A stretch of 64,000 nucleotides of DNA from the NCBI RefSeq assembly GCF_017168235.1, contig NZ_JABFAO010000001.1:84048-148047 (forward strand), read 5' to 3'. How positions within the stretch are numbered: position 1 is the first letter of the stretch; each line of letters begins with the position of its first letter. The DNA comes from Rhodococcus sp. KRD197 (GTDB lineage Bacteria; Actinomycetota; Actinomycetes; Mycobacteriales; Mycobacteriaceae). The notes beneath the pieces were generated by a model. That model made no database searches. It was not told the DNA's origin and was given only the letters and a program-made list of their open reading frames with translations. The position numbers and the translations under genes were made by a program. Shown here in pieces: positions 8,706-20,228 of this stretch.

Positions 8706-10922
8706 CTATCGCTCCAGTTTGATCCAGATCGCTCCGTTGGCAGGCAGTGCGACCTGTGCTGACGCCGGCCGACCGTGCCACGAGTGCGACGTCGCGGTTA
8801 CTTCTCCATAATTGCCGACGCCTGTCCCGCCGTACGAGGTTGCATCCGTGTTGAGGATCTCGACCCAACGTCCAGGTTCCGGTAATCCGACACGATAGTC
8901 GCCGCGTACCACTCCGGAGAAGTTGAAGACGCACGCGATCACCGAACCGTCGGACCCGTAGCGCAGGAAACTGAGTACGTTGTTCTCGGTGTCGTTGGCA
9001 TCGATCCAGGAATATCCGCTGGGAGAGGTGTCGAGTGTCCACAGCGCGGGGTGGTCGCAGTAGACCCTGTTGAGATCGCTGACCAGGCTCAATATCCCTC
9101 GGTGCAGGCCGTGGTCGTTGTTCTCGTCGAGTTGATACCAATCGAGGCCGCGTTCCTCCGACCACTCCCGCGTCTGCCCGTACTCCTGACCCATGAAGAG
9201 CAACTGCTTGCCGGGATGCGCCCACATGTAGGCGAGCAGCCCGCGCAATCCGGCGGCCTTTGCGTGATCGTCGCCCGGCATGCGCGTCCACAGCGTGCCT
9301 TTGCCGTGCACCACCTCGTCGTGGCTGATGGGGAGTAGGTAGTTCTCGCTCCAGGCGTAGACGGCCGAGAAGGTGATCTCGTGATGGTGGTAGGTCCGAT
9401 GAATCGGATCACGCCCCAGGAACCCGAGCGTGTCGTGCATCCAGCCCATGTTCCACTTCATATTGAAGCCGAGACCACCGACACTCGTCGGACGTGTGAC
9501 GCCTGGCCACGCCGTCGACTCCTCGGCGACCGTGACGACGCCAGTGAACTTCTTGTGCACGGTGGCGTTCATCTCCTGCAGGAACGACACCGCCTCGAGG
9601 TTCTCGCGGCCACCGTGGATGTTCGGGCTCCACCCGCCCTCGGGGCGGGAGTAGTCCAGGTACAGCATCGACGCGACAGCATCGACGCGCAGTCCGTCGA
9701 TGTGGAACTCGTCGAGCCAGAACAGAGCGTTGGCGACGAGAAAGTTGCGGACTTCGCGGCGGCCGAAATCGAATACCAGTGTGCCCCAGTCGAGTTGCTC
9801 GCCGCGCTGGGGATCGCCGTGCTCGTACAGAGCGCCGCCGTCGAAACGTGCCAACGCCCACTCGTCCTTGGGGAAGTGGGCCGGAACCCAGTCGACGATA
9901 ACGCCGATTCCCTTGGCGTGCAAATGATCTACGAAGAAACGAAAGTCGTCGGGGCTGCCGAAACGCGATGTAGGTGCGTAGTAGGAGGTGACCTGGTAGC
10001 CCCACGAGCCACCGAAGGGGTGCTCGGCCACGGGCAGCAGCTCGACATGCGTGAAGCCGGTCTCGAGGATGTAATCGGCCAGCTGCTCGGCCAACTCTCG
10101 GTACCCGAGATTCTGCCGCCACGACGCGAGATGAATCTCGTAGACGCTCATCGGCGCTGCGGTCGGTTCGACGGCGGCGCGTGCATCCAGCCATCCGTCA
10201 TCGGTCCACTCGAACGACGAGCTCGACACGACAGATGCGGTGGCAGGCGGGATCTCGGTCGCGAAGGCCATCGGATCGGCCTTGTCGCGAGCGACACCAT
10301 CGGAGCCATGTACCCGGTACTTGTAGACGGCTCCCGGAGCGAGATCGGGTATGAACAGCTCCCAGACACCGGTGGATCCGAGCGCGCGCATGGGAAAGCT
10401 ACGGCCTGTCCAACCGTCGAAGTCTCCGATGACGGTGACACCCGAGGCCGCGGGCGCCCACACGGCGAACGAGACGCCGCTGACGTCGCCGTCGAGGGTG
10501 GTGTAGTTCTGCTCGTGTGCGCCGAGGATGTCCCAGAGCCGCTCGTGACGCCCTTCACCGAACAGGTGAAGATCGAGTTCGCCGAGGGTGGGTAGGAAGC
10601 GGTAACCATCGGCCGAGACCGCAGTGTGGCCACCGGGCCACGTCACCGCCAGTCGATAGTCCATCAGATCCTCGAACGGAACGACGCCCGAGAACACGCC
10701 GTGGGCGACGTGCGTCAGGGGATAGTCGGCATCGCCGATGCGGGCGACCACCGACTCGGCGTTGGGCTTGAGCGCGCGGATCGCGGTGCCACCCTCGACG
10801 GTGTGCGCACCCAGGATCGAGTGCGGGTTGTAATGCGTGCCCTGAGCGAGCAACTCGATGTCGTTGTCGCTCGGTGGGGCGATGTCAGGCGTGCTCGGCT
10901 TGTCGCTCACGTTGGTTTGCAC
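8706..10922 (-). CDS. glgB: 1,4-alpha-glucan branching enzyme GlgB
   Basis: The 738-aa enzyme introduces alpha-1,6 branches into alpha-glucan. Domain order: N-terminal domain, CBM48 (around 120-220), GH13 barrel, C-terminal beta domain. GH13 signatures are visible: [34 protein letters not shown] (nucleophile Asp), [11 protein letters not shown] (acid Glu) and [12 protein letters not shown] (transition-state Asp). GTG 10922 lies just after the glgE stop, so the two are translated from one message; a second GTG four codons on is possible. In mycobacteria GlgE and GlgB together make branched alpha-glucan from maltose-1-phosphate. Confidence 0.96.
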   Translation of the reverse strand: MQTNVSDKPSTPDIAPPSDNDIELLAQGTHYNPHSILGAHTVEGGTAIRALKPNAESVVARIGDADYPLTHVAHGVFSGVVPFEDLMDYRLAVTWPGGHTAVSADGYRFLPTLGELDLHLFGEGRHERLWDILGAHEQNYTTLDGDVSGVSFAVWAPAASGVTVIGDFDGWTGRSFPMRALGSTGVWELFIPDLAPGAVYKYRVHGSDGVARDKADPMAFATEIPPATASVVSSSSFEWTDDGWLDARAAVEPTAAPMSVYEIHLASWRQNLGYRELAEQLADYILETGFTHVELLPVAEHPFGGSWGYQVTSYYAPTSRFGSPDDFRFFVDHLHAKGIGVIVDWVPAHFPKDEWALARFDGGALYEHGDPQRGEQLDWGTLVFDFGRREVRNFLVANALFWLDEFHIDGLRVDAVASMLYLDYSRPEGGWSPNIHGGRENLEAVSFLQEMNATVHKKFTGVVTVAEESTAWPGVTRPTSVGGLGFNMKWNMGWMHDTLGFLGRDPIHRTYHHHEITFSAVYAWSENYLLPISHDEVVHGKGTLWTRMPGDDHAKAAGLRGLLAYMWAHPGKQLLFMGQEYGQTREWSEERGLDWYQLDENNDHGLHRGILSLVSDLNRVYCDHPALWTLDTSPSGYSWIDANDTENNVLSFLRYGSDGSVIACVFNFSGVVRGDYRVGLPEPGRWVEILNTDATSYGGTGVGNYGEVTATSHSWHGRPASAQVALPANGAIWIKLER

Positions 10923-12944
10923 TCACTTCCAGTTGCCGCGGTAGGCCAGTTCGAGTCGCTGAGGGTAGGGGATGGGCGGTAGCGACATGATGTGCGCGAC
11001 GGCCTTCAACGGCTCGAGTTTGACGAAATTGGCTTGGCCCCAATGGTATTGCTGTCCGGTGACCTCATCGGTGACCGTGAGGCTGTCATGCCAATCGAGA
11101 CCGATCTCGGGCATGTCCAGCCAGATGGTGCCTTCCTCCGGGCCGAACGGGTCCAGATTGATCACCACCAGAACCGAGTCACCGGTGTTGGCGTCGAACT
11201 TCGAGTAGGCAATCAGCGCGTCGTTGTCGACGTGGTGAAAGTGGATGTTGCGCAGTTGCTGCAGAGCCGGATGCGCGCGCCGGATCGAGTTCAACTTGCC
11301 CAGCCACGGCTCGAGCGACTCGCCTCGCGCCAGAGCGCCCTCGTAGTCGCGTGGCCGAAGCTGATATTTCTCCGAATCCAGGTACTCCTCACTGCCGGGG
11401 CGCACCGCCTGATGCTCGTACAGCTCGTACCCGGAGTAGACCCCCCACGTCGGTGACATCGTCGCCGCCAGCGCTGCGCGCAGCGCGAACATTCCAGGCC
11501 CGCCGTGCTGAAGGCTCTCGTGCAGGATGTCCGGGGTGTTGACGAACAAGTTCGGGCGAGCGTCGTCGGCTCGGTGGGCGTGCTCCTCGGCGAACTGGGT
11601 CAGCTCACCCTTTGCTACCCGCCAGGTGAAGTACGTGTAGGACTGGGTGAACCCGCGCATCGCCAACCCGTACATCCGTGCAGGTCTGGTGAACGCCTCG
11701 GCCAGGAACAGCACGTCCGGATCGGTCTTCTTGATCTCCGCAATCAACCATTCCCAGAAGTTCGGCGGCTTGGTGTGCGGGTTGTCGACCCGAAAGATCT
11801 TCACGCCCAGGGAAATCCAGTAGCGCACCACGCGAAGCACCTCGTCGTAGATGCCGCGTCGATCGTTGTCGAAGTTGACCGGGTAGATGTCCTGGTACTT
11901 CTTCGGTGGATTCTCTGCGTAGGCGATGGTGCCGTCCGGGAGGACGGTGAACCATTCCGGGTGTTCAGCAGCCCACGGGTGGTCGGGCGCGGCCTGCAGG
12001 GCGAGATCGAGCGCAATCTCGAGATCGAGCTCGTGGGCTGCGTCGATGAAGGCCCGGAAGTCCGACTCGGTACCGAGTTCGGGATGAATGGCGTCGTGGC
12101 CCCCGTCCGCGGACCCGATCGCCCAGGGTGAGCCCACGTCGTCGGGACCCGGTGTGAGGGTGTTGTTGGGGCCCTTGCGGTTGACGATTCCGATCGGGTG
12201 GATCGGCGGAAGATACACCACGTCGAAACCCATGCGCGCGATCCGCGGCAGCATGGCTGTCGACGTCGCGAACGTGCCGTGGCGCGGCGAACCGTCCTCG
12301 TTCCACCCGCCCGTCGATCGTGGGAAGAACTCGTACCACGACCCGTGCAGCGCGCGAGTGCGGTCGACCCAGATGTTGATCGCCGCCGACCGAGTCACCA
12401 GCTCACGCAGGGGATGTTCGGCCAGCAGTGCTGTGACTTCGGAGGTGAACGCGGGCGAGACTCGTCCGGGCAGTTGGCGGTCGGTATCCCGCAGTGCGGT
12501 CACCACGTCATCGAGCAGTGCTCGGTCCTCGGTGGGCACACCTTCGGCTGCACGCTCGAACGCGCGCGCGCCGAGCTCGAGGTCGTTTGCAAGTTCGGCT
12601 GCGTTCTGGCCGACTCCCAACTTGGCCTCGACGGCATGCCTCCAGGTGGCGACCGGATCCGACCACGCTTCGATTCGGCATATCCAGTATCCGGGGGTCG
12701 ACGGAGTGAACACCGCGTGAAAGTTGTCCGGTTCCGATCCGGGCGTCATTGTTGTGCGCTGGGAAGACCGCATACCCGGTCCACGAACCGCCAGTGTCGC
12801 CGCTACGGCGTCGTGACCCTCGCGCCAGACGACCGCTGATACCGGAAAAGCTTCGCCCACAACTGCTTTCGCGGGATACTTACCGGTAGTGCTGTCTGGA
12901 AGGACATTGTCGATACCGAGTCGACCTGTCACTTCACGCTCCAT
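10923..12944 (-). CDS. glgE: Alpha-1,4-glucan:maltose-1-phosphate maltosyltransferase GlgE
   Basis: GlgE extends alpha-1,4-glucan using maltose-1-phosphate. The start ATG 12944 (673 aa) is preferred because a GAGGGA ribosome site lies 6 nt upstream and the mycobacterial homology begins shortly after; the frame stays open upstream to 13082. An N-terminal beta domain ([20 protein letters not shown]) leads into a GH13_3 catalytic domain. The nucleophile Asp is in [16 protein letters not shown] and the acid Glu in [11 protein letters not shown]. It is followed without a gap by glgB and is divergent from glgP. The 164-nt gap to glgP must hold both promoters. Confidence 0.95.
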   Translation of the reverse strand: MEREVTGRLGIDNVLPDSTTGKYPAKAVVGEAFPVSAVVWREGHDAVAATLAVRGPGMRSSQRTTMTPGSEPDNFHAVFTPSTPGYWICRIEAWSDPVATWRHAVEAKLGVGQNAAELANDLELGARAFERAAEGVPTEDRALLDDVVTALRDTDRQLPGRVSPAFTSEVTALLAEHPLRELVTRSAAINIWVDRTRALHGSWYEFFPRSTGGWNEDGSPRHGTFATSTAMLPRIARMGFDVVYLPPIHPIGIVNRKGPNNTLTPGPDDVGSPWAIGSADGGHDAIHPELGTESDFRAFIDAAHELDLEIALDLALQAAPDHPWAAEHPEWFTVLPDGTIAYAENPPKKYQDIYPVNFDNDRRGIYDEVLRVVRYWISLGVKIFRVDNPHTKPPNFWEWLIAEIKKTDPDVLFLAEAFTRPARMYGLAMRGFTQSYTYFTWRVAKGELTQFAEEHAHRADDARPNLFVNTPDILHESLQHGGPGMFALRAALAATMSPTWGVYSGYELYEHQAVRPGSEEYLDSEKYQLRPRDYEGALARGESLEPWLGKLNSIRRAHPALQQLRNIHFHHVDNDALIAYSKFDANTGDSVLVVINLDPFGPEEGTIWLDMPEIGLDWHDSLTVTDEVTGQQYHWGQANFVKLEPLKAVAHIMSLPPIPYPQRLELAYRGNWK

Positions 12945-13108
12945 TCTTTTCCCTCTATTGCAGGCCGCAGGTGATGCAGCTGCACAGTTACCGATGGTCC
13001 GCGAACTCTCCTTGTCAACCGTAGTGCAGTAGCGCCGGTCATGTCGCAGTCGGACAAGATCGAGCGTGACGCTACGCAGCATCGGGCAAAGTGGGTAGGC
13101 TTCGAGCC

Positions 13109-15688
13109 GTGAAAGCTTTGCGTCGGTTCACTGTCCGCGCCCACTTGCCTCAACGCCTGAATGCCCTGGGCGAGCTGTCGACAAACCTTCGCTGGTCGTG
13201 GCACCCGCCCACGCAGGCGCTGTTCGAGGAAATCGACCCGCTGCTCTGGGTGGACCTCGAGCGAGACCCGATTGCTCTCCTCGGTGCCGTCGGACCGTCG
13301 CGCCTGGAAGCACTGGCGACCAACGAGGACTTCGTGAGCCGCCTCGACCAGTTGGCCGCCGATCTTCGTGACTACATGACGCGACCGCTGTGGTACCAGA
13401 AGCAGCTGCGCAACGGATTGCCTCTGCCGACGGGTATCGGGTACTTCTCGATGGAGTTCGGAGTCAGTGAAGTCCTGCCGAATTACTCCGGAGGGTTGGG
13501 AATTCTGGCCGGAGACCACCTGAAGGCTGCATCCGACCTGGGGCTGCCACTGATTGGCGTCGGGCTGCTCTACCGGTCGGGCTACTTCCGCCAATCGTTG
13601 ACCGCCGAGGGGTGGCAGGCCGAGCGATACCCGTCCCTCGACCCTCATGGGTTGCCTGTCCGGTTGCTGGCGGATGAGTCGGGAGCCGCCGTCCTGGTCC
13701 GTGTCTCGATGCCCGGCGGCAGAGTGCTGCGAGCGCGCGTCTGGATTGCGCAGGTCGGGCGAGTCCCGCTGCTGCTGCTCGACTCGGACATCTCCGACAA
13801 TGATCCCGAGCTTCGCGGAGTGACCGACAGGCTCTACGGCGGCGACCAGGATCACCGAATCAAGCAGGAGATCCTCGCGGGCATCGGGGGAGTCAGAGCG
13901 ATCCGCGCGTACACCCACGAGTACGGACTGCCGGACCCGGAAGTGTTCCACATGAACGAGGGGCACGCAGGCTTTCTCGGTGCGGAGCGCATTCGGGAAT
14001 TGGTGACGGTGCAGGGACTGGATTTCGACTCGGCGCTGGCCTCGGTGCGAGCGGGCACGGTGTTCACCACGCATACACCCGTGCCTGCGGGGATCGATCG
14101 GTTCCCGGCAGACCTGGTGCGGCACTACTTCGGCAGTGATGGCACCGCCGATTCGGCGCTGCTACCGGGGCTTCCGATGGAACGTGTCCTCGCGCTGGGC
14201 GGCGAGACCGATCGCTCCGTGTTCAATATGGCGCACATGGGTCTGCGTCTGGGTCAGCGCGCCAACGGTGTTTCGAAGCTGCACGGCACGGTCAGTCGCG
14301 AGATGTTCAGCGAACTCTGGCGCGGATTCGATGCCTCGGAGGTTCCCATCGGCTCGGTGACCAACGGGGTGCACGCGCCGACCTGGGCGGCGCCGGAATG
14401 GATGGACATCGCGCGTGCTGTCGCGGGCCCGCAGGCGGTGGAGGAGGCTCGCGGTTGGGAGCAGTTGCACACCGTCGAGGCGGACACTCTGTGGGCAACG
14501 CGGAACGAGCTGCGCGGAAGATTGGTGGACGAGGTTCGCCGCCGGGTTCGCCGTTCGGCGCTCGAACGTGGCGCTACACAGGCCGAAATCGGTTGGACAT
14601 CAGGTGTTTTCGATCCCGATGTGCTCACAGTCGGTTTCGCTCGCCGCGTACCCACCTACAAGCGTCTGACGCTGATGTTGCGTGAACCGGAACGGCTCAA
14701 GCGACTGCTGCTGGATCCGGACAGGCCACTTCAACTGGTCGTGGCCGGCAAGTCCCACCCCGCAGACGACGGCGGCAAAGCACTCATTCAGCAGATCGTG
14801 CGGTTTGCCGACCAAGCAGACGTGCGTCACCGAATCGTCTTCCTCCCCGACTACGACATGTCCATGGCGCGCTTCCTGTACTGGGGATGCGACGTGTGGC
14901 TCAACAACCCCCTGCGTCCGCTCGAGGCATGCGGCACATCCGGGATGAAGTCCGCGCTCAACGGCGGTCTCAACCTCTCCATCCGCGATGGCTGGTGGGA
15001 CGAGATGTACGACGGTGAAAACGGCTGGGCCATCCCGACGGCCGACGGTGTCACCGACGAGCATCGGCGCGACGATCTCGAGGCATCCGCGCTCTACGAA
15101 CTGCTCGAGAATTCGGTTCTGCCGAAGTTCTACGACCGCACCGATGGCGTCCCGAGCAGATGGATAGAGATGGTGCGTCACACCCTCGAACATCTGGGGC
15201 CGAAGGTGCTTGCATCGAGGATGGTTCGCGACTACACGCTGGGCTATTACGCGCCGGCTGCCGAATCGGCTCGCGCCGTCGATGCCGACAGCTACGCGGG
15301 CGCACGATCGATTGCCGCCTACCGACGCCGCGTCGAGGACGCGTGGCACTCGGTCGAGGTAGTTCAGGTGGACAGCGAGGGCCTGCCCGACACGCCGGTG
15401 ATAGGCGCCGAACTCACACTGCGAGCGTATGTTCGGCTCGGTGGCCTGTCGCCGGACGATGTGGTCGTCCAGGCGGTGTTGGGGCGAGTCGACGATGACG
15501 AGAATCTGACCGACATCCGTACCGTGAGGATGGCTCACACGGGAACCGAGTCCCTCGGGGAGGTTTTCGCAACCGATGCCGCGCTCCCGGTCAGCGGTGC
15601 GGTGGGCTACACCGTCCGGGTTTTACCGCACCACGAACTGCTGGTCGAAGACGCCGAACTCGGTTTGGTGAAGACACCGAACGTGTGA
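13109..15688 (+). CDS. glgP: Alpha-glucan (maltodextrin/glycogen) phosphorylase GlgP
   Basis: This PLP enzyme releases glucose-1-phosphate from alpha-1,4-glucan. GTG 13109 gives 859 aa beginning [17 protein letters not shown], which matches the mycobacterial start; GTG 13091 would add six residues. Early motifs include [21 protein letters not shown]. The PLP-lysine region is clear ([19 protein letters not shown]). It is the GT35 form found in bacteria rather than the shorter E. coli MalP type. Divergent from glgE-glgB, so synthesis and breakdown of alpha-glucan share one intergenic control region. Confidence 0.95.
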   Translation: MKALRRFTVRAHLPQRLNALGELSTNLRWSWHPPTQALFEEIDPLLWVDLERDPIALLGAVGPSRLEALATNEDFVSRLDQLAADLRDYMTRPLWYQKQLRNGLPLPTGIGYFSMEFGVSEVLPNYSGGLGILAGDHLKAASDLGLPLIGVGLLYRSGYFRQSLTAEGWQAERYPSLDPHGLPVRLLADESGAAVLVRVSMPGGRVLRARVWIAQVGRVPLLLLDSDISDNDPELRGVTDRLYGGDQDHRIKQEILAGIGGVRAIRAYTHEYGLPDPEVFHMNEGHAGFLGAERIRELVTVQGLDFDSALASVRAGTVFTTHTPVPAGIDRFPADLVRHYFGSDGTADSALLPGLPMERVLALGGETDRSVFNMAHMGLRLGQRANGVSKLHGTVSREMFSELWRGFDASEVPIGSVTNGVHAPTWAAPEWMDIARAVAGPQAVEEARGWEQLHTVEADTLWATRNELRGRLVDEVRRRVRRSALERGATQAEIGWTSGVFDPDVLTVGFARRVPTYKRLTLMLREPERLKRLLLDPDRPLQLVVAGKSHPADDGGKALIQQIVRFADQADVRHRIVFLPDYDMSMARFLYWGCDVWLNNPLRPLEACGTSGMKSALNGGLNLSIRDGWWDEMYDGENGWAIPTADGVTDEHRRDDLEASALYELLENSVLPKFYDRTDGVPSRWIEMVRHTLEHLGPKVLASRMVRDYTLGYYAPAAESARAVDADSYAGARSIAAYRRRVEDAWHSVEVVQVDSEGLPDTPVIGAELTLRAYVRLGGLSPDDVVVQAVLGRVDDDENLTDIRTVRMAHTGTESLGEVFATDAALPVSGAVGYTVRVLPHHELLVEDAELGLVKTPNV

Positions 15689-15695
15689 GGGTCGG

Positions 15696-17744
15696 TCAGC
15701 GCTCGGCCAGCCTGGTGAGTGCTCTACGGACGACCTCGGGGTCGGACGTCTCCCAGAACGGTGGAAGCGAGGCCCGGAGGTAGCCCCCGTAGCGGGCCGT
15801 CGCCAGCCGCGAGTCGAGCATCGCGACCACCCCGCGGTCGTCGACGCTCCGGAGAAGCCGGCCGACTCCCTGCGCGAGCAACAGTGCTGCGTGGTTGGCG
15901 GCGACGGACAGGAATCCGTTGCCCCCACGTGACTGGACGGCTTGTTGACGCGCGACGAGCAGCGGATCGTCCGGTCGGGGAAACGGAATTCGATCGAGAA
16001 TGACCAGGCTCAACGACGGGCCGGGTACGTCGACCCCCTGCCACAAGGACAGCGTGCCGAACAGCGAGGTGGCTTCGTCCTCGGCGAACTTGGTGACCAG
16101 AGCGCCGGTGGCGTCATCGCCCTGACACAGCACCGGTGTGTCGAGGCGTTCGCGCATCGCCTCGGCTGCTGTCTTCGCGGCGCGCATCGAGGAGAACAGG
16201 CCGAGCGTGCGGCCACCCGCAGCGCCGACGAGTGCTTCGATCTCGTCGAGGTACAGCGGTGAGAGTCCATCGCGGCCGGGCGGCGGGAGGTGCTCCGCGA
16301 CATAGAGGATGCCGGCTTTGGCGTGGTCGAACGGTGAGCCGACGTCGAGCGAATTCCAGTGAATCGAGGCCGTGTCCGACGGCGGTTCTGCACCGGAGGA
16401 CATGGCAGTCTCGCTCCGCGCCGAATTTTCGGCCGGTAGCCCCCAGTTGACGGCCAGTCCGTCGAACGACCCACCGACGGTCAAAGTGGCCGAGGTCAGC
16501 ACCACCGTCGATTCGGCGAACAATCGTGACCGCAGCAGCCCGCCCACCGACAGGGGAGCCATCCGGACGGTGCGTTTGACCGAACCGCGGAAGTCGTCGA
16601 CGGCGTGCCACACGACGTCCTTGCGTTTTGCCGGGTCGGGCTCGTCGAAGGCTGTGAGGACCCGGACGGCGCTGTCGTGCACCTCGTCCACTGCAACGAG
16701 AGCTGCGTTGCGCGCGGCGGCGGCCTCGGGGTCTGTGTTGGCCAAACCGGATCGTTGCGGGCCGATCGCGGTGCGCACCGCCCAGGCACTGTCGCGGATG
16801 GAGGCCAATGCTGGTCCGACACCGTCGGGTAGCGCGGCCCACCGACCCGGCGGCAGATCGTCGAGAATGGCGCCCCAGTTCTCTGCGGCGCCGTCGAGTG
16901 CGTCGACGATGTCTTCCTCGATCAGTTTGCTGCATCGTCGTGCCGCGGCTGTGACCGTCGCGGCCGACAGCTCCGAGGTGGCGACACCGGTGACCCGGTC
17001 GACCAGCTCGTGCGCCTCGTCTATCACGACCACATCGTGCTCGGGCAGAATCTGAATGCCCGTGATGGCATCGATGGCAAGCAGCGCGTGGTTGGTGACG
17101 ACGACATCGACCTGCGAGGCCTCGGTGCGCGCCCGTTCGGCGAAACAGTCCTCGCCGACAGGGCAGCGTGACTTGCCCAGGCACTCGCGCGCGGTGACGC
17201 TGACCTGGCGCCACGCCTGGTCGCTGACGCCGGGTACGACATCGTCGCGATCACCGGTCTCGGTATCGGAGGACCATTTCGTCAACCGCACCACCTCGCG
17301 GCCGAGTCGGGAGATGGCGAAGGCGTCGAACAGTTCGGCATCCGGAGCATCCTCAGAAGCGCCGGTGTGGATCTTGTTCATGCACAGGTAGTTGTTGCGC
17401 CCCTTGAGTATCGCGAACTTCGGGCGCCGACCGAGTGCCTCGGCGAGCGCGTCGGACAGGCGCGGGAGATCACGGTCGACGAGCTGGCGCTGCAGCGCGA
17501 TGGTGGCGGTGGAGACCACCACTGTCTTTCCGGACTCGACAGCATGCCGAATGCTGGGAACGAGATAGGCGAGCGACTTGCCGGTACCCGTGCCCGCCTG
17601 GACCGCGAGGTGCTCGCCGGTGTCGATCGAGTGCGCGACAGCCGACGCCATGGTGAGCTGGTTGCTGCGTTCCTTGCCGCCGAGTGCATGCACCGCGACC
17701 TTCAGGAGGGCGGGCACTGTGGGCAGTTCGGTCTTGGATGGCAC
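15696..17744 (-). CDS. dinG: DinG-family Fe-S DNA helicase
   Basis: A superfamily 2 helicase of 682 aa from GTG 17744; the open frame extends to 17900 but that part has no homology signal I recognise. Walker A is QAGTGTGKSLAYLVP. The four-Cys Fe-S patch lies around CLGKSRCPVGEDC, Walker B is VVIDEAHELVD and motif III is TSATLTVGGSFDG. C-terminal motifs include GTLSLWQGVDVPG and QGVGRLLRS. DinG unwinds forked DNA, D-loops and R-loops. Position between glgP and pncB matches Rv1329c. Convergent with glgP. Confidence 0.92.
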   Translation of the reverse strand: MPSKTELPTVPALLKVAVHALGGKERSNQLTMASAVAHSIDTGEHLAVQAGTGTGKSLAYLVPSIRHAVESGKTVVVSTATIALQRQLVDRDLPRLSDALAEALGRRPKFAILKGRNNYLCMNKIHTGASEDAPDAELFDAFAISRLGREVVRLTKWSSDTETGDRDDVVPGVSDQAWRQVSVTARECLGKSRCPVGEDCFAERARTEASQVDVVVTNHALLAIDAITGIQILPEHDVVVIDEAHELVDRVTGVATSELSAATVTAAARRCSKLIEEDIVDALDGAAENWGAILDDLPPGRWAALPDGVGPALASIRDSAWAVRTAIGPQRSGLANTDPEAAAARNAALVAVDEVHDSAVRVLTAFDEPDPAKRKDVVWHAVDDFRGSVKRTVRMAPLSVGGLLRSRLFAESTVVLTSATLTVGGSFDGLAVNWGLPAENSARSETAMSSGAEPPSDTASIHWNSLDVGSPFDHAKAGILYVAEHLPPPGRDGLSPLYLDEIEALVGAAGGRTLGLFSSMRAAKTAAEAMRERLDTPVLCQGDDATGALVTKFAEDEATSLFGTLSLWQGVDVPGPSLSLVILDRIPFPRPDDPLLVARQQAVQSRGGNGFLSVAANHAALLLAQGVGRLLRSVDDRGVVAMLDSRLATARYGGYLRASLPPFWETSDPEVVRRALTRLAER

Positions 17745-17836
17745 CGAAGAAGGGTACTTCCATGGGCGGCGCTCCGCGCACGTGCGTGAAAATACATAGC
17801 CCGTCCTGTATTTCCGCGCACATGCGCCGAAGGCGC

Positions 17837-19177
17837 CTAGGCGTCGACGAATCGCGTGGGGATCGCGGGATCGCCGTTCGAGAGCTTGAGCCCCTCCCAT
17901 GGCAGGCTCACGAGTCGGCTACGCAGGAGCGCTCGTGAGTCCGCGAGCGCCGGCAACCCGTCGACGACGTGGCCTTCGCGGACATAGGGCACGGTCAGTG
18001 GGGTGCCGACGAGGTCGTCGTCGATCGGCGGTGGGCTGCCCAACGGATACACGACCTCCTCGACTGCCGTTCCGGTGGCGCGGGTGGCGCGCAGCGCAGC
18101 CTTGGCGCCGCCCCGTGTCTGCTTGTGGTCGCTGCGCTTGGCCACGGGGCGTCCGTCGACGGTGACGAGTTTGTAGACCATCCCCGCAGTGGGGGCGCCC
18201 GATCCGGTCACCAGGGAGGTCCCGACGCCGTAGGAGTCCACGGGCTCCGCGCGCAGCGCGGCGATGGCGTACTCGTCGAGGTCGCCGGAGACGACGATCT
18301 TGGTTTTGGTGGCACCGAGATCGTCGAGTTGGCGCCGCACCTGTCCCGCCAGCACGCCCAGATCGCCGGAGTCGATGCGCACGCCGCCGAGATCGGGGCC
18401 GGCGACCTCGATCGCGTTGGCGACTCCCGCGCTGATGTCGTACGTATCGACCAGCAGGGTCGTCGAGACGCCGAGCGCTCGGATCTGTGCGGCGAATGCG
18501 GCCTTCTCGTTCGGTCCGTCCGCGCCCGTGTACAGCAGGGTGAACGCGTGCGCGGAGGTCCCGGCGCCAGGAAGTCCGTGGCGACGAACTGCTTCCAGGT
18601 TCGAGGTAGCGGAGAACCCAGCGATGTATGCCGCGCGGGACGAGGCGACAGCGGCTTCCTCGTGCGTGCGTCGCGAGCCCATCTCGATGATGGGACGTGA
18701 GCCCGCCGAATTGGACATCCGGGCTGCCGCGGAGGCGATGGCACTGTCGTGGTTGAGGATCGACAGGGCGAGGGTTTCCAGGATCACGCATTCGGCGAAG
18801 GTGCCCCGGACGGACAGCACCGGCGAGCCGGGGAAGTACAGGTCTCCCTCGCGGTATCCGTCGATATCGCCGGAGAATCGATACTTCCTCAACCATTCCA
18901 GGGTGGATCCGTCGAGAAACGATCCCAGTGTGTCGAGTTCGTCCGGCCCGAAGCGAAACCGCGTCAAGGCTTCGATGAAGCGTGCGGTGCCGGCGACGAC
19001 GCCGTACCGGCGTCCGTTCGGCAGGCGCCGCGCGAAGACCTCGAAACTGCACGGTATGTGAGCCGATCCGTCGGCGAGGGCCGCCGAGAGCATCGTGTAC
19101 TCGTACTGATCGGTGAAGAGCGCTGTACTCGGGTCGCTGTCCGTTATGTCCGGACCCGGTGTCGATGCGGTAGGCAC
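17837..19177 (-). CDS. pncB: Nicotinate phosphoribosyltransferase PncB
   Basis: PncB salvages nicotinate into NAD by forming nicotinate mononucleotide. I chose GTG 19177 (446 aa), since the family sequence begins about there ([13 protein letters not shown]); the open frame upstream to 19402 crosses the divergent clpS gene. Visible motifs: [37 protein letters not shown] with the catalytic His region, [11 protein letters not shown] and [11 protein letters not shown]. Phosphoribosyl-binding residues follow near [10 protein letters not shown]. Full length. Divergent from clpS with 67 nt between starts, as in Rv1330c/Rv1331. Confidence 0.94.
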   Translation of the reverse strand: MPTASTPGPDITDSDPSTALFTDQYEYTMLSAALADGSAHIPCSFEVFARRLPNGRRYGVVAGTARFIEALTRFRFGPDELDTLGSFLDGSTLEWLRKYRFSGDIDGYREGDLYFPGSPVLSVRGTFAECVILETLALSILNHDSAIASAAARMSNSAGSRPIIEMGSRRTHEEAAVASSRAAYIAGFSATSNLEAVRRHGLPGAGTSAHAFTLLYTGADGPNEKAAFAAQIRALGVSTTLLVDTYDISAGVANAIEVAGPDLGGVRIDSGDLGVLAGQVRRQLDDLGATKTKIVVSGDLDEYAIAALRAEPVDSYGVGTSLVTGSGAPTAGMVYKLVTVDGRPVAKRSDHKQTRGGAKAALRATRATGTAVEEVVYPLGSPPPIDDDLVGTPLTVPYVREGHVVDGLPALADSRALLRSRLVSLPWEGLKLSNGDPAIPTRFVDA

Positions 19178-19244
19178 GGGATCAACACTACGAGGCTCGG
19201 GGGTGACGGTGTGCACCTCGGCCCAGCCGTCGTACCCTGTTCGT

Positions 19245-19595
19245 ATGGCTTCAACGACGGCTGACGAGATCGCGGACATCGCCGCCGGGGCCCCGGTTCT
19301 GGCGGCGTCGCCACAAGCCGCGCCCGCCGAATCGGCCACCGTGGCCGCCGACGAGGCGCACGACGTGCCCTGGGTGACGATCGTCTGGGACGATCCGGTC
19401 AATCTGATGCACTACGTGACGTTCGTGTTCCAGAAGCTCTTCGGATACAGCAAGGCCAAGGCGACCGAGCTGATGATGCAGGTGCACTCCGAGGGCAAGG
19501 CCGTCGTGTCCAGCGGTGAACGAGACAAGATGGAAAACGATGTGCGCAAACTGCACGCAGCGGGCCTGTGGGCGACGATGCAGCAGGACAAGTAG
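19245..19595 (+). CDS. clpS: ATP-dependent Clp protease adaptor ClpS
   Basis: ClpS delivers N-degron substrates to the Clp ATPase. ATG 19245 gives 116 aa: an Ala-rich flexible N-terminus of about 40 residues, then the conserved core [34 protein letters not shown] and [18 protein letters not shown]. The DD and Met residues of the substrate pocket are in place. It is followed 51 nt later by the DUF2017 gene, the arrangement seen in most actinobacteria. Confidence 0.94.
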   Translation: MASTTADEIADIAAGAPVLAASPQAAPAESATVAADEAHDVPWVTIVWDDPVNLMHYVTFVFQKLFGYSKAKATELMMQVHSEGKAVVSSGERDKMENDVRKLHAAGLWATMQQDK

Positions 19596-19646
19596 TACGC
19601 CGACCGTAGGATCCGATTGCATCCGAGATGAAGGAAAGCTGACGCT

Positions 19647-20216
19647 GTGCGCACGTGGAGCAGGAAGAACTCACTCAGCGGAGTAAAAATTCGCTCGGAC
19701 ATGGATGCACGTGAGGCCGCCGTCCTGAGATCGCTCGTCGGATCGGTGATCGGATTGCTCCGCGACCGTGCCGCCGACGTGCCCACTGACGAGCTCGCGG
19801 CGATGACGGGGTTGCGCACCGGGCACAGCACTCCGCCGGAGGACGCTGCCCTGGCCCGTCTGCTCCCGGACTTTCACCGACGCGACCAGAGCGAGGACGG
19901 CTCGGACACCGCAGATCTCAACGGCGCGCTGCGCGGGCTCCACGAACCGGACATCATCGACGAGAAGTTGCATGCCGGCAGCGTCATCCTCGACACGCTT
20001 CCGGCCTCCGGCGGAAAAATCGTCCTGACGCCCGAGCAGGCAGACGCCTGGTTGATGGGCCTCAACGACGTACGATTGGCTCTCGGAACCACGTTGGGTA
20101 TCGACGCGGACACTCCGGAAGTTCTCGACGACGAGGACCCGCGAGCGCCTCACCTCGACGTGTACCACTGGCTGACCTGGATGCAGGATTCCCTGGTGCA
20201 GGTCCTCACTCCGTAG
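19647..20216 (+). CDS. DUF2017 protein downstream of ClpS
   Basis: A 189-aa soluble protein starting at GTG 19647. The DUF2017 pattern is visible in EAAVLRSLVGSVIGLLRDR and the C-terminal LDVYHWLTWMQDSLVQVL. Its partner role is unknown, but it follows clpS across actinobacteria, which suggests a link to Clp proteolysis. It ends 12 nt before the peptidase start. Confidence 0.85.
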   Translation: MRTWSRKNSLSGVKIRSDMDAREAAVLRSLVGSVIGLLRDRAADVPTDELAAMTGLRTGHSTPPEDAALARLLPDFHRRDQSEDGSDTADLNGALRGLHEPDIIDEKLHAGSVILDTLPASGGKIVLTPEQADAWLMGLNDVRLALGTTLGIDADTPEVLDDEDPRAPHLDVYHWLTWMQDSLVQVLTP

Positions 20217-20228
20217 GAGGGCCGCCAC

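Noticed and set aside
12929-14125. A 398-codon open frame on the minus strand inside glgP
   Set aside because: It is antisense to a full-length, well-supported phosphorylase gene, is rich in Arg, Gln and His as expected for GC-rich shadow frames, and has no recognisable motif.
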